Counted from the first letter of the stretch, positions 13,401-22,924 are shown. The stretch: 64,000 nt of DNA from Corydoras sp. C115 (GCA_019802505.1 JAFMOC010000022.1:3935001-3999000); one strand, 5' to 3'. Notes: generated by a model not told the origin, from the sequence alone. Made by a program: numbers and translations.

Positions 13401-16400
13401 GTGCAGAGTTGCAAGGAAATTTTTTGCAATACATAAATAATGTTGTGGTAAATCTAGAATCTAAAATTTAGGTTGAAAACCACTGACGAATATGCTTCAT
13501 CAGTGCTTTTCAGTCCTTTCAAAGAACTGCATATTAAAACGCTGCCACTGTGACGAATATAGTCACATGGACTCAGTAGTACCTCCAGACAATACAAAGA
13601 AATCAACCTGGAAATTATCAACAAAGAGAGAGGTTTCAGCTCATCTCAAATGATCCAGACAGGACTGTTATCATACAGGAGTACAAATATAGAATATTAA
13701 TCCATACAAATTTAAATCCACATTTTAGGCTTGTTTTTAGACAAAAACTGATGTTCTGTTTTGTACTGGTAAAACAAAAATTCTGTTAACAGAACGGTGC
13801 AAAAGGCACCATTTATGAGACCTGTGTTTTTTTGGGTTTTTTTTCCTGTGTCCATGGTTATTTCAGCATGACAATTACCTCATTCTGCAAATTCTACACC
13901 ACACTGGCTTTGTAGACAGAGCATTTATTTGACTAGTCTGTCTGCAGTCCAGATCTGTCTACCGTTAAACATTTGAACCACATCTTTGAGCTAAAGTCTT
14001 GCATCGATCTAGAATGGACACATTGTATTTTTAATCGCCAAATAAATAGATTAGCCAAAATTAAAAGTGAACTCAACATAAGAAAAACAAGTGTTTTGCA
14101 GGTAGTAGTGTCTAAGTTTTTAATAAAGTTATTTTTACATGTAATTTGCTTTTTTTTTTTGGTTTTAGTTAAAGGTGTAAGAGGATAGAATATCAGTTAG
14201 CTGTCCTAAAATACTAGAAGAACATGCAGTTTTGAATACTATCATAAGAATATTGAATAGTATCATAAGCAGAATAAGTTATATGTAGTTGCCATTCTTA
14301 CTAATGAGCAAGCTTTTGAGAATTCTTATTTTGATTCAGATTTTTATAAAACTTACAAAATAATGGTGATAAAAGTGACAATGGTGACACTTTTAATAGA
14401 TTGACCTGTCCATTTGAATATAGATTGTGTTTCATGTTTATATTGTTCAATGAGATGGTAATCTGATCGGGTATTGTGAGATTGAAGGTGTGTAATACTG
14501 TAACTGATTTGCTTGGTTCCCAAAATTAACCCTGTTTTTTCTATGTTTTAAAGCAAATAATTAAAAACAATTAGAAATAATAGTTTTTATTGATTAGGAC
14601 CTGCTAACATGACCGGTTCATGGCAGTGGCATGCAAGTCTGTATTGATCACATTCTGATCAGGTCAGGATTGTATTTTGCTCTCACTGTTTTTATGTTGC
14701 TGTTCAAATGGCTGTCATCTTCTTTCTCAGGTTTATGCCCAGGGTTGAGATTGTTCAAAAGCACAACACTGCTGCCCGTCGCCTCTACATTCGTGGGCAC
14801 AACGGAAAGATCTACCCATACCTGGTGATGAACGATGCCTGCCTGACAGAATCGCGGCGGGAGGAACGGGTGCTGCAGCTTCTGCGCCTCCTCAACCCCT
14901 GCCTCGAGAGGAGAAAAGAGACTACTAAGCGACATCTCTTTTTTACAGGTACAGACAGATACACTTTTTCCTTCTTTTAGAATGCATTCTAATTCCAAAT
15001 TGTGAGCCTCTGTTTATGCCGGCGCTGTTATTGTTATCTGTTTTCTGAGGAATTGTGTAGTATCTGTGTGATTAATTTGACTGATCTGAGTTGAGACATC
15101 ATTATTAATGGCGTATGTTACAAATTCAGAAGCTTGTCTGATTGAAGGTAAACATCATTAATATCAAATTGCACACAGCTTCACAATCAGTAAACATTTC
15201 TATTCTGACCTGATGCAGGAAACATTTGATACCCATTTGAGACGGTTATGTTTTGTACTTCCTCCCTTTTTTTCAGAGCTTAACTAAATGGCCTAGTTGC
15301 TCCCAGCCAGGGAGAGAAGTGTTACTGAACTAAAAGTGTGGCTTAACCTCTCTCTGCCATATGAGAAGGAAAGGAATAAGAAATGAATTTGCCCCTCCCA
15401 GTGGAAATGGATAGCACACAGGCTAAATCATTTTTTTTTTCTCAGGATGGATTTCAAGGGCAGGTCTCATTATATTGTCTCTTCAGAGCTTTCAGTTTTA
15501 TTGCATCACAGTCTTTTTTTGTTTTGGCATATAGATGTTTCTCCTAATCTGACTAACTATAATCAGCTAGGATATGTTCCCTTTCCTTAAATAGTCTACA
15601 CTGAAGCTCTGTGTGTGCATGGAATTGTAGGACTACAAAATCCATTTTTAAGATAAGTGGAACTGATGTAATGGACAATAAATGAAGCATAAAGGTGTTA
15701 TGTCCAAATTTTTGACTCGTACTGTGTATTCTATAATAATCACATTATGCTCCGGCTTTGTTTGGATCACTTACTTTAACTAAAGGAAACATGATGTCTT
15801 ATCTGTTCATTAGCAGCTTTGCTGGTCTGGTTGTATTATTTTAGATGAGTATTTGAAAGTGTAGTGTTTCATTTGCAGTTCTCCAAAGACCATTTATCAG
15901 GAAAGTTTCACCTCCTCTGTCAATTAATCTTTAAACCTCTGTTCTACTTTTGGAATATCTGTAGTATTTCTTTGTCAGCTCCTCTGTGAGCTGTGCTAAC
16001 CTAAAAAAAAGTCTTATGGTGATAAACATCTGTACAGACATCTACACAGATGTTTAAATTGCCTTCACATTTCACACACATTTGTTATGTATTTCGAGTC
16101 TGTATAATCTTACTCCAAGAACTGTAGTGAATAGAGGCAGGTGTACTGTCATCTTTTTGAATAAATGAGTTTGTGTAAGACCTTTATTAGCGCCATCACA
16201 CTTTTTATTTTTATTTTTATAAGGTCTACTCGGTGTTCACACATCCAGGAATCTGTTTTTTTTTTTTTTCTAGGCTTCCTACTTTCGACTTTTTTTTTTT
16301 TTTTTTTTTTTTTTGTAAGCAATCAATTCAGTTTCACTTGTATGTAAGAGAAAAACAGGCAGCATAGGCCTGGAGTGCATTAGTAGTTTCCCGTGTGCTG

Positions 16401-18090
16401 TGCTCGTGGGCATTCTCCCGAGAGCACACCTCCAGCAGGTGTTTTCTCACTGGCGCTCGGTTACCCACGGATTGCTTTTGTTTAAGAATGATATGACTGG
16501 GGAATTGCAGTCTCAGTTCACTCACTGTGTAAATGGAACGATTGTATCAATGTTGGTGTTGGAACGTGCTGAATGGGAAATCCTGGGATTCTTCCTAAAT
16601 CATAACTGTGATGTAAAATATTTCAACTTCTTTGGCTTTTCTTGTTTGTTTCTATAGTTCAAACTATAGTTCATATCTAAACACTTGTCTTTGTGTAAAT
16701 CCATTAAGCGGGATTTTGTTGTGTTGTTGCTGCAGTTCCGAGGGTGGTGGCAGTCTCTCCTCAGATGCGTTTGGTGGAAGATAATCCCTCATCTCTTTCT
16801 CTGGTGGAGATCTACAAACAACGCTGTGCTAAGAAAGGCATCGAGCACGATAACCCCATCTCTCGCTATTATGACAGATTAGCCACAGTGCAGGCAAGAG
16901 GAACACAGGCCAGTCATCAGGTAAATCAATCTATAACAGGAGCTTTATTGTTACCATCTCCTGGTTCCTGTGTTGAGTGCATGATGACATTGGCTCATGG
17001 GGTGGGGGTTCACTTGTATTCATCGACCAGAAATAGAGTAATGGGAGGGGTGGAATGTTTGAGCTTGTACACACCAAATGGTCATAACATTATAACCTGG
17101 GATGATGGTGTCATTTACTGTTCTGTAAGATGGAACTGTTTGTGTTTAAAGTTTCTGTAGTCATTCTTTAACGTGTGCTTGTGCAGGTGCTTCGAGATAT
17201 TCTAAAGGAGGTTCAAGGGAACATGGTTCCTCGCAGCATGCTGAAGGAATGGGCTTTACATACCTTCCCCAATGCTACAGACTACTGGACCTTCCGCAAG
17301 ATGTTCACCATCCAGCTGGCACTCATCGGTCTGGCTGAGTTCATGTTGCATCTCAACCGTCTCAACCCTGAGATGCTGCAGATTGCCCAGGTAACACTCA
17401 GATCTAAAGTAGTGGCATTTGCCACATATGAAGTGCTACCTGCTTCTTTTCATCAACCCAGTTGTAGAGTCCTGCCGGATCTGTGTTTAATCTGATACCT
17501 ACCTATTAAACTAATTTAATTGTGCCTGTAAGGCACCTGATCAAGGTGGCACTATTAAGGGTGATGCTATTCACACCAGAGGTGGTTTTAGTATAATTCC
17601 AAACTCCTGAACTCTGTGCATTTTGTTTGTAATAAGAATGTGATCTGACCTTCATCCAACCTAACATTCAGGTGTACTCTGCAAAACCACGATAAGCTAA
17701 CAGGTTTAATGTTTAAATGCTGTTTACTTTTAATGTATCACGCTTAGCAAATATGCCTTTGTTTTAGCATACAGGTAACCTTTTATAATATCTGAAACAG
17801 TATGCCACTTTTAATACAAATCCTTTCATTTAATTTGCTATTGGGCTGGTATACTTTTATTTGGTACAATGCCTAAAATTATACACTATAAAAATTATTA
17901 TAGAATTTACTTTGTTGTTCCCATCTCAGGCAGGTCTGACCAATAAGAACGGAGTTCATACACAAGATAGTTTCATGTTTGATTTTTTGGCTTTGAAAAG
18001 AATCTTAATCAAAAGAAAAAGTGCCATGGCTGCAAAAGTGCTGCCACACTGCCTTGATGTCACACATGGGTCTTTTTTATTTTTTTAAAT

Positions 18091-18149
<59 letters not shown>

Positions 18150-20667
18150 CATGACATCTGTTTTTAGTCAGCTTCAATCCGTTAAATGCATTTAATGTTA
18201 TTCAATATTCTGTGGTTTTTTTTTTTGTTTTGTTTTGTTTTTTTTCCTCCTCCTCCTGTTCTTTTTTTGGGTGGGGTGTTGACCTTGTCTTGGATGCTAA
18301 ATAAATAATAGACTTTTCGAACACTTTCTACGTAAGACTTCTGGTTAACCATCCGAGCGATGTAGATCAGAGGTCACTATCATTTTTCTCTTCACATAGC
18401 TGTGTTTCATTTAAATGAACCTCACCTTCAAACTGTGTTCGGAGCATAAACCACCTGAAGTACAAGAGATGGGTCCTTTTGATTGACTTTTCTGATTGCT
18501 TTTGTATTAGCAGACCTGGCTCTGGCATGTTTGGGGACCTAGGGGAGATTAAGATTTGGTGCACCCACAACCACCTGCTCATTTAAATTCTTTCAACCTT
18601 TTTGTTATGAAATAATTGGACCCAAATCGAAACATGAATTTAGCTAATGTTTTGGGCATCACACAGTCAGTGACTATGATTTCTCATTCTCAGTATGCAT
18701 TGTGCGCAGTGCAGTGTCGGCACATGAAAACCTGAAGGACAGCCATGTGTATTCCATCACTGGTTCGGGTTTTAAATTAGCGACTTGAAGATTGAGGTTA
18801 AAGTTCTATCTATAGGGTCCCAAAGCAGGGCCCTTAACCATCAGTTCCACTGTTGCTTCACATCACTAGCTCTCTAAGTCATTTTGGATAAGTGTGTCTG
18901 CTCAACTCTGTAAATGTCTATTCCATACAAAGCCTTGCACCTCCTTTGCTCAGATTGAAGATGCTGCTACCTCCTTCTATAATTTCCTTTTATAAAAGTT
19001 CAACACAGTTGTATGTTTTGCATTGGATTAAGCACAGATTCGTCTTTACAGAACCCGACACCTCTGTGGGTGATCATTAGTCAGCACTAATCTTTATCAG
19101 CATAGAGCATTGCATTGTTCTGTTACATTTTCAGTTGTCTCGCTCATGTCGAATGGCAAGTCAAAGACAATTCTTATGCTTTAACTTGTTTTAATGGCTG
19201 TTACCTCTGAACAATGTCAGACTCATTTTGCACTGCAGGGCTCCACCTGAGAGGTGTGAATCCAATAAGTCCACGGTTTCAGACACCATACTGGATCATC
19301 AGATGCCATATGACGAGCAGACACTCCTCCATTGCACTGGCCATGTAGCACTGAGCGGTGGCGTGCTGTGCGGGTGTGAGCAGTGTTTCAGATGGCCTGA
19401 TTATTCGGTCACTCTCCAGCTGTCAGCCTTGATTCAGTTAAGGAGTCTGAGTGGAGATGATTGGACCTGCAACCTTAGTGCAGCGCCACAATGAAGCACC
19501 AGGCAGTTGATTCAGGGGCATAGAGTGCATCTGAAAGTCTTTATTAGAAATGATTGTCAAACAGATGCTCCGTCCTCTGATCCTAATCTGCTGCATTGTG
19601 ACAGGAGCAGGCGCAGGCAGCTAAGCGCCCGCTTTAAGTCCCATCGCTGTGTGTTCTTCTCTGCAGAGCTTATTAGGCACAGGGAGATTACACAGCCAGA
19701 CACACAAGTATATGCGCACAAGCACACGTGCACACTCCTATGCATTATTACCATCTGGAAAGCGCTCTCTCTCTTTGCGCTGGAGGTCGTCCCATGTGCA
19801 GCTTCTTTTTTCTTTACATTCTTTTTGAAATTATGCATTTATTTTGTACTTTTTTATTGGCTTTGTTCAATTTGGGCTTCATGCATTTACTGTATTTTAT
19901 TAAAGATTTTTATAATTAATGTTTTTGTTGGTTTTCCATGTTTCCACAATTATAATATTATTTTTATGTTTATTTTTTTTGTTCCCTTCAATTAATATTT
20001 GATATTTTTTATTTTTAGGTTTTTTTTTGTTCTTGTTGATTAGTTAGAGAGGTTGTAGGTCGTATGCCTCCATTAAAAAACAATTCTGTTTTTTGTCTTT
20101 AACAGGACACAGGGAAACTCAATGTCTCCTACTTCCGCTTTGACATCAACGATGCCACTGGTGATTTGGATGCCAACCGGCCAGTTCCCTTCCGCCTGAC
20201 CCCAAATATATCAGAGTTTCTAACCACCATTGGCGTGTCTGGCCCCCTCACTGCCTCTATGATAGCTGTCGCTCGCTGCTTCGCTCAGCCAAACTTTAAG
20301 GTTGCATTAACGCTCAGTCAGGTGTTTACAGTGGGATTTAGTGTGTTGTTTTCTAATCCTTGTTTTTGTATCACTGTTTCAGGTCGATGGAATTCTCAAG
20401 GCAGTGCTGAGAGATGAGATCATCGCCTGGCATAAAAAGACTCAGGAGGACACGACCATGCCACTGTCTCCTGCTGGGCAGCCAGAAAACATGGACAGCC
20501 AACAGCTGGTGTCACTGGTCCAGAAAGCTGTGACGGCAATCATGACTCGACTTCACAACCTAGCGCAGTTTGAGGGAGGAGAAAGCAAAGTGAACACTCT
20601 AGTGGCAGCTGCCAATAGTCTGGACAACCTGTGTCGCATGGACCCTGCCTGGCACCCCTGGCTTTAA
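404..20667 (+). CDS. trrap: TRRAP, C-terminal 675 residues, ten exons (5' part outside window)
   Basis: TRRAP is a nuclear scaffold subunit of the SAGA and TIP60/NuA4 histone acetyltransferase complexes that receives transcription activators such as MYC and E2F. It belongs to the PIKK family but is a pseudokinase. Ten exons join without a stop or frameshift (2028 nt including TAA at 20665-20667), and the product matches vertebrate TRRAP almost residue for residue as I remember it. In this fragment the end of FAT is about residues 1-90, an FRB-like linker is about 200-310, the kinase-like domain about 314-640 and FATC about 643-675. The ATP-lysine, catalytic-loop and DFG positions are substituted (motifs given under the exons). 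All nine introns are GT-AG. The first exon here starts with an acceptor, so the remaining roughly 3180 N-terminal residues (HEAT repeats, most of FAT) lie upstream. Conservation suggests an active gene, not a pseudogene. Confidence 0.97.
566..4378 (+). other. trrap: TRRAP intron a/b (3813 nt)
   Basis: This intron is mostly AT-rich unique sequence. It holds a hAT-like end near 785-920, a T-rich tract at 3121-3160 and two more base-balanced blocks (about 1500-2340 and 3870-4320) without coding signs. A 97-codon open frame at 4006-4299 has no family resemblance and is interpreted as chance. Confidence 0.8.
785..920 (+). mobile_element. hAT-like transposon end (relic)
   Basis: The stretch has repeated ATCGATGCAT / GATTAAT words and ends in CAGCCCTG, which is the inverse of the CAGGGCTG termini common in fish non-autonomous hAT elements. 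The partner end is not identified. Confidence 0.4.
4379..4469 (+). CDS. trrap: TRRAP exon b (end of FAT)
   Basis: This exon has 91 nt and encodes residues 55-84 plus one carried base. The acceptor is CTCTCAG at 4372-4378 and the donor GTGAGT starts at 4470. The peptide VGRVYPQAVYFPIRTLYLTL continues the TRRAP FAT helices. A G split codon joins exon c to make Asp. Confidence 0.95.
4784..5000 (+). mobile_element. tRNA-derived SINE relic, family C
   Basis: It starts GGGGCAGTCATAGG and has a B-box-like AGTTTGATTCCC. It then has the CCCTTGGGCA and GGGTTAAATGTGGAGGAC blocks typical of a widespread fish SINE, and ends near GATCACTTT. It is diverged and lies in a TRRAP intron. Confidence 0.65.
5364..5470 (+). 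mobile_element. hAT-type MITE fragment (possible)
   Basis: CAGTGCTGCACAATTCAT followed by AATCACAATG resembles the start of fish hAT MITEs (CAGxGCTGCAC with ATCG/ATCA-rich interior). No partner end is found, so confidence is low. Confidence 0.3.
6442..6495 (+). other. trrap: Candidate optional in-frame segment (alternative 3' splice site) in TRRAP exon c
   Basis: The exon can be entered at 6442 or, using the AG at 6494-6495, at 6496. Both leave the same split Asp codon (G|AC or G|AT) and differ by exactly 54 nt, or 18 codons. The upstream acceptor has a better pyrimidine tract. I recall mammalian TRRAP isoforms that differ in this same segment, which supports real use. That is memory, not a database check. 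Confidence 0.6.
6442..6641 (+). CDS. trrap: TRRAP exon c (with optional 18-residue segment)
   Basis: This exon has 200 nt and encodes residues 85-151. The acceptor is CTGTAG at 6436-6441 and the donor GTAGGC starts at 6642. The first 18 codons are rich in Gln and Ser (SGQQQPSSVGTQSHSAS). The following part, DPGPIRATAPMWRCSRIMHM and onward, is highly conserved TRRAP. A second AG at 6494-6495 could serve as an alternative acceptor and would remove the Q/S-rich segment in frame. Confidence 0.95.
6642..7434 (+). other. trrap: TRRAP intron c/d (793 nt)
   Basis: This intron contains a T run of 24 at 6816-6839 and a G-rich stretch at about 7030-7290 that is unlike the AT-rich surroundings. Nothing in it is recognisable. 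Confidence 0.8.
7435..7696 (+). CDS. trrap: TRRAP exon d (linker after FAT)
   Basis: This exon has 262 nt and encodes residues 152-238 plus one base. The acceptor is TCCTCAG ending at 7434 and the donor GTACGT starts at 7697. It encodes the helical segment starting VLRQLQQGLAKC and ending KMKGQFTT. This is strongly conserved and lies between FAT and the kinase-like domain. Confidence 0.96.
9969..10075 (+). mobile_element. Tc1-like element, 3' end fragment (family 1)
   Basis: The last codons and terminal repeat of a fish Tc1 family are recognisable, ending TTTTTTGGCCAGGCACTATA. This is the same terminus family as the element at 21710. The rest of the element is missing or decayed. Confidence 0.55.
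10414..10475 (+). repeat. (CT)31 microsatellite
   Basis: This is a pure CT tract of 62 bp in TRRAP intron d/e, about 2.3 kb before exon e. Confidence 0.95.
11660..11880 (+). mobile_element. Tc1-like element, 5' fragment (family 2)
   Basis: It contains CCAATCAGATGGCAGCAG and ATTTAAGTGATTTTCACCAT, matching the start of a common fish Tc1-like element, where the latter encodes the first DNA-binding part of the transposase. It is truncated before the catalytic domain and inactive. Confidence 0.6.
12820..13045 (+). CDS. trrap: TRRAP exon e (FRB-like region)
   Basis: This exon has 226 nt and encodes residues 239-313 plus two bases. The acceptor is GGTGCAG ending at 12819 behind a C/T-rich stretch, and the donor is AG|GTAAAA at 13046. 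The peptide has lysine-rich helices (SKLKKWIKILEAKTKQLPKF), followed by FLSNFSAQTAEVEIPGEF, just before the kinase-like fold. Confidence 0.96.
13046..14730 (+). other. trrap: TRRAP intron e/f (1685 nt)
   Basis: This intron contains a badly decayed Tc1/mariner transposase fragment at about 13850-14120. Nothing else is recognised. Confidence 0.8.
13850..14120 (+). pseudogene. Tc1/mariner-type transposase fragment, heavily decayed
   Basis: CAGCATGACAATTACC, GGCTTTGTAGACAGAGC and CTGCAGTCCAGATCTGTC match in order the DDE region of a fish Tc1-like transposase (QHDN...GF...LQSxDLS). Stops and indels are present throughout. The right part is only loosely similar. Confidence 0.5.
14731..14948 (+). 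CDS. trrap: TRRAP exon f (pseudokinase N-lobe)
   Basis: This exon has 218 nt and encodes residues 314-386 plus one base. The acceptor is TTTCTCAG ending at 14730 and the donor GTACAG starts at 14949. It begins the PI3K-like fold. Where active PIKKs have a strand with the ATP-binding lysine (YPFLLKG type), TRRAP reads GKIYPYLVMNDACLTES, so the lysine is absent. The REERVLQLLRLLN helix that follows resembles the family's RQDERV helix. Confidence 0.96.
14949..16735 (+). other. trrap: TRRAP intron f/g (1787 nt)
   Basis: This intron contains a Tc1-like terminal repeat remnant at 15693-15728 and T runs at 16257-16269 and 16290-16314. The rest is AT-rich sequence without a recognisable gene. Confidence 0.8.
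15693..15728 (+). mobile_element. Tc1-like terminal repeat remnant (family 3)
   Basis: GTGTTATGTCCAAATTTTTG followed by ACTCGTACTGTG is close to the inverse of the CAGTACCAGTCAAAAGTTTGG terminus of a fish Tc1-like family. Only this end is seen. Confidence 0.45.
16736..16920 (+). CDS. trrap: TRRAP exon g (pseudokinase domain)
   Basis: This exon has 185 nt and encodes residues 387-448. The acceptor is GCTGCAG ending at 16735 and the donor is CAG|GTAAAT at 16921. It encodes VPRVVAVSPQMRLVEDNPSS through ARGTQASHQ, a conserved TRRAP insert region around the middle of the kinase-like domain. Confidence 0.96.
16921..17186 (+). other. trrap: TRRAP intron g/h (266 nt)
   Basis: This short GT-AG intron has nothing notable inside. 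The reading frame of exon g stays open for some distance into it by chance. Confidence 0.85.
17187..17390 (+). CDS. trrap: TRRAP exon h (degenerate catalytic loop)
   Basis: This exon has 204 nt, is phase 0 at both ends, and encodes residues 449-516. The acceptor is TTGTGCAG ending at 17186 and the donor is CAG|GTAACA at 17391. In active PIKKs this region has the GDRHxxN catalytic loop. Here it reads IGLAEFMLHLNRLNPEMLQI, without the catalytic Asp or His and with no equivalent metal-binding Asn in place. This is the usual TRRAP pseudokinase state. Confidence 0.96.
18095..18146 (+). repeat. (TA)26 microsatellite
   Basis: This is a pure TA tract in TRRAP intron h/i, self-complementary and able to form a cruciform. 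Confidence 0.95.
18779..18917 (+). mobile_element. tRNA-derived SINE relic, family B (3' part)
   Basis: It contains the GCCCTTAACC block and a final GTCATTTTGGATAAGTGTGT CTGCTC, corresponding to the fish SINE end that normally reads about GTCGCTTTGGATAAAAGCGTC. The tRNA head is decayed. Confidence 0.5.
20106..20300 (+). CDS. trrap: TRRAP exon i (degenerate activation loop)
   Basis: This exon has 195 nt, is phase 0 at both ends, and encodes residues 517-581. The acceptor is TTTAACAG ending at 20105. The donor AAG|GTTGCA at 20301 is a GT but a weak match to consensus. The DFG-equivalent strand reads VSYFRFDINDATG, so DFG is absent. The downstream VPFRLTPNI segment resembles the VPFRLT motif found in active PIKKs. 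Confidence 0.95.
20301..20382 (+). other. trrap: TRRAP last intron, 82 nt, weak donor
   Basis: This is the shortest intron in the window. The donor is GTTGCA and the acceptor is TTTCAG. It has no in-frame stop of its own. If it were retained, translation would pass through it, shift frame in the last exon and stop at about 20417, losing FATC. Confidence 0.85.
20383..20667 (+). CDS. trrap: TRRAP last exon (end of kinase-like domain and FATC)
   Basis: This exon has 285 nt including the TAA stop and encodes residues 582-675. The acceptor is GTTTCAG ending at 20382. It encodes VDGILKAVLRDEIIAWHKKT, a short variable linker (TTMPLSPAGQPENMD), and the FATC tail ending SLDNLCRMDPAWHPWL, which is the characteristic TRRAP C-terminus. 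Confidence 0.97.
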   Translation, partial: VDGILKAVLRDEIIAWHKKTQEDTTMPLSPAGQPENMDSQQLVSLVQKAVTAIMTRLHNLAQFEGGESKVNTLVAAANSLDNLCRMDPAWHPWL

Positions 20668-20827
20668 AAACCTCTAGGAAACGCTCGAGACCCACACACA
20701 GAATCATCCCTAACACAGAGAAGCAGTTGGCTGAATATTAGAATTTGAAATGTCAAATTTGAAAACACTGGGTTTTAGCCAGATTTCCTTTCAGAGGCTT
20801 TCAGAATGAGGGATTTCCACAAGAATG

Positions 20828-20833
20828 AATAAA
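20828..20833 (+). terminator. trrap: Possible proximal poly(A) signal AATAAA
   Basis: A canonical hexamer lies 160 nt after the stop codon. No strong T/GT-rich downstream element is obvious, so this may be a minor site or unused. Confidence 0.35.
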
Positions 20834-21463
20834 TAACTTTGTACCTGAGCTGATTCAGGCTCATCAGCACACCAACTGTTGTTAGATTCAGGTTTGAAGG
20901 CTTGTCCGGTTCAGTGTCGTAGTCAGTCCTGTGTACATGCTTCTTCCATTTTTTTTGTTGGAGCTTTATGATTTTCTCTCAATTAAGAATGAATGTTTCA
21001 TTCTGTACATCATGTGAATAATGGCGTTGTGTACTTCAGTGTTCTTAATCTGGTTTTGTTTTAAACCTACAGGGATCAGGTTTAGTGCAGGGTCAGTTCT
21101 ACTGTCCACCCTTAAATCTTTGAGTTTCCCCGCTCAAGGCTGCTTCTAGCAGTTTCCACTGTTTCATAGGTAAAGTTTCCCAGAACCATTAAATGAGATC
21201 TAAGCAATAGTATTAAGATTTTTATGACACACAGGAATGAAGACACACATTCTTTTGTCTAAGGAGGAACGCCTGTTTATAATCTTCAAAACCAGCTATA
21301 CTGAAAGCTACATATGAAGCCAATGTCTAACCCTGTGTTTTAGGTTTAGTGCACTCTTTTGATGCACTTTGTCACTGATGGGACAAGGCTTGTCTTTGTA
21401 CATGCCTCGGCATTTTCTTATGGTACAATACATTGTGCCAACTCAAGGACTGTTACTGTACAA

Positions 21464-21471
21464 TGTAAATA
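21464..21471 (+). promoter_or_regulatory. Pumilio-type element TGTAAATA in TRRAP 3'UTR
   Basis: TGTAAATA fits the TGTANATA Pumilio response element and lies 14 nt before the poly(A) signal. It also contains the TGTA core bound by CFIm. An 8-mer like this can occur by chance. Confidence 0.35.
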
Positions 21472-21484
21472 TGCATTTTGTTTT

Positions 21485-21490
21485 AATAAA
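21485..21490 (+). terminator. trrap: Main poly(A) signal AATAAA of TRRAP
   Basis: A canonical AATAAA is followed within about 25 nt by a T-rich stretch (TTTCTCTTTTAG), the normal downstream element arrangement. TGTA motifs lie just upstream. Confidence 0.75.
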
Positions 21491-21709
21491 TGCTCTTTTA
21501 GAAAACTCTTTCTCTTTTAGAAAGCTCTTTAATTTGAAAAATGATTTGTTTATTAAAATCATCAGCCTTTTACCCCCATGAAATGCTTAGCTTTCAGCAT
21601 TTTATTTTACATAGGTTTAAACTTTATAACTTCAAACAAACAAATCTTTATTAACAGATTACAACTGTACTACAATTTTAATCTGTAATACTGTGAAACA
21701 GATTGTATA

Positions 21710-22192
21710 CACTGCCTGGCCAAAAAAATAACTAATCTGGGGGTGCTGCATTTGGTCAGATCTGGAATCAGAAACATAATGTGTCTCCGTTATTGAGGTC
21801 AGCTGACCTTAATATATGAAGCCACGAGGTTATTCCAGCAATAAGTTTGTTTTTCTCTGATTGCATGGACTTATTCAAAGATGATGCAAGGCACAAATTG
21901 TACAAAAGTGGTTCAGGGAGCTGGCGATAACATTTACGCACATGGATTTGTCACTACAGAGTCCAGACCTGACCATTGAGAATTTTTGAAATGTGCTGGA
22001 GGTGACTTTGGCAATGTCAAAATCTTCATCATCAGTACAAGATCTTTGGGGGGGTGATTTATGCAACTCTGGACAGAAATAAATGTTGCGTTTAAGAAGC
22101 TTTTGGACATGATGTCCCAGCTAATGTTTGAAGTAATTAAAGCTAAATACAGAAGGAAATATTAATGTGTGACTTTGTATTTGGACAGACAG
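21710..22192 (+). mobile_element. Internally deleted Tc1-like transposon (family 1)
   Basis: It begins CACTGCCTGGCCAAAAAA and ends TTTGGACAGACAG, an imperfect inverted copy of the start, with TA on both sides (21708-21709 and 22193-22194). Inside are recognisable transposase C-terminal remnants (CAGAGTCCAGACCTGACC; ATGCAACTCTGGACAGAA). At about 483 bp it lacks the first half of the transposase and cannot move itself. It lies about 200 bp after the TRRAP poly(A) site. Confidence 0.75.
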
Positions 22193-22924
22193 TAGAAGTT
22201 ATTTGTAATAGTTGCCACATTTTCTAGATCTGGTGAGCGGGAGGAAAATATGAAACCATCTTGTAAACTGCATTACAAGAAGGAAACCAAACGGAGTTTG
22301 GCAAAAGATGTTGGTCATGTACAGGCACCCAAAATCTGGTTCAAGTGTAAACAACATGAGTGTCATTAGGGGAAATCCAGTTATTCCAATCTCCGAGCAT
22401 CAGGATGGAAAACCTAAGAAATGTTATGTTTTCGATTTGCATGTCAAAAAAATAACCAGGAAAAAAAAGACAATTTATGATCCCAATCAATGAAATATGT
22501 AAATTATAATCAGAAAAGTAGTCTTTTTTTATTTTTTCTTGCTGTAAAAAAGGTTACAGGTTTTGTTTAGAAAATGTTTATTCAAACAAAAAGAGAATGG
22601 AATCTAAAAATAACTGAATAGAATGTGCATGAACTGAGCTGGATGGAAAGATGCCAGAGCCAATTATATGCATCTGCGTCCCAGATATGTGCAAAAATGT
22701 TGAGGTGTTAAATCAGTCTTGGTATCGCTGTTTGTAAGTAGTGTGTTAATCATGGAATATGTAGAGCAAACCACCTCCTCCATATTTCCCGATGATAAAT
22801 AACTCCTGATAAGCATTTTAATAGAACAGCAGACTGTATTTATAACTAATGCTTATTCAGTGCTCAAAATTGTATATTAGTTTTTAAAATGTATGATTAA
22901 ATCATGTGGACTTTTCTGACCCTG

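Larger units (their letters stand above)
17391..20105 (+). other. trrap: TRRAP intron h/i (2715 nt)
   Basis: This intron holds a (TA)26 tract at 18095-18146 and a SINE relic at 18779-18917. Between about 19220 and 19750 it is less AT-rich, with open frames of 88 and 162 codons that resemble no protein I know and lack conserved splice context. Confidence 0.8.
20668..21510 (+). other. trrap: TRRAP 3' untranslated region
   Basis: This is about 840 nt of non-coding sequence between the TAA and the poly(A) signal at 21485. It is AT-rich and free of obvious transposons. The end is an estimate, placed 10-30 nt past the signal. Confidence 0.75.

Noticed and set aside
19228..19995. 88- and 162-codon open frames in TRRAP intron h/i
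   Set aside because: No recognised domain; the second runs into low-complexity T-rich sequence. Flanking exons join perfectly without it.
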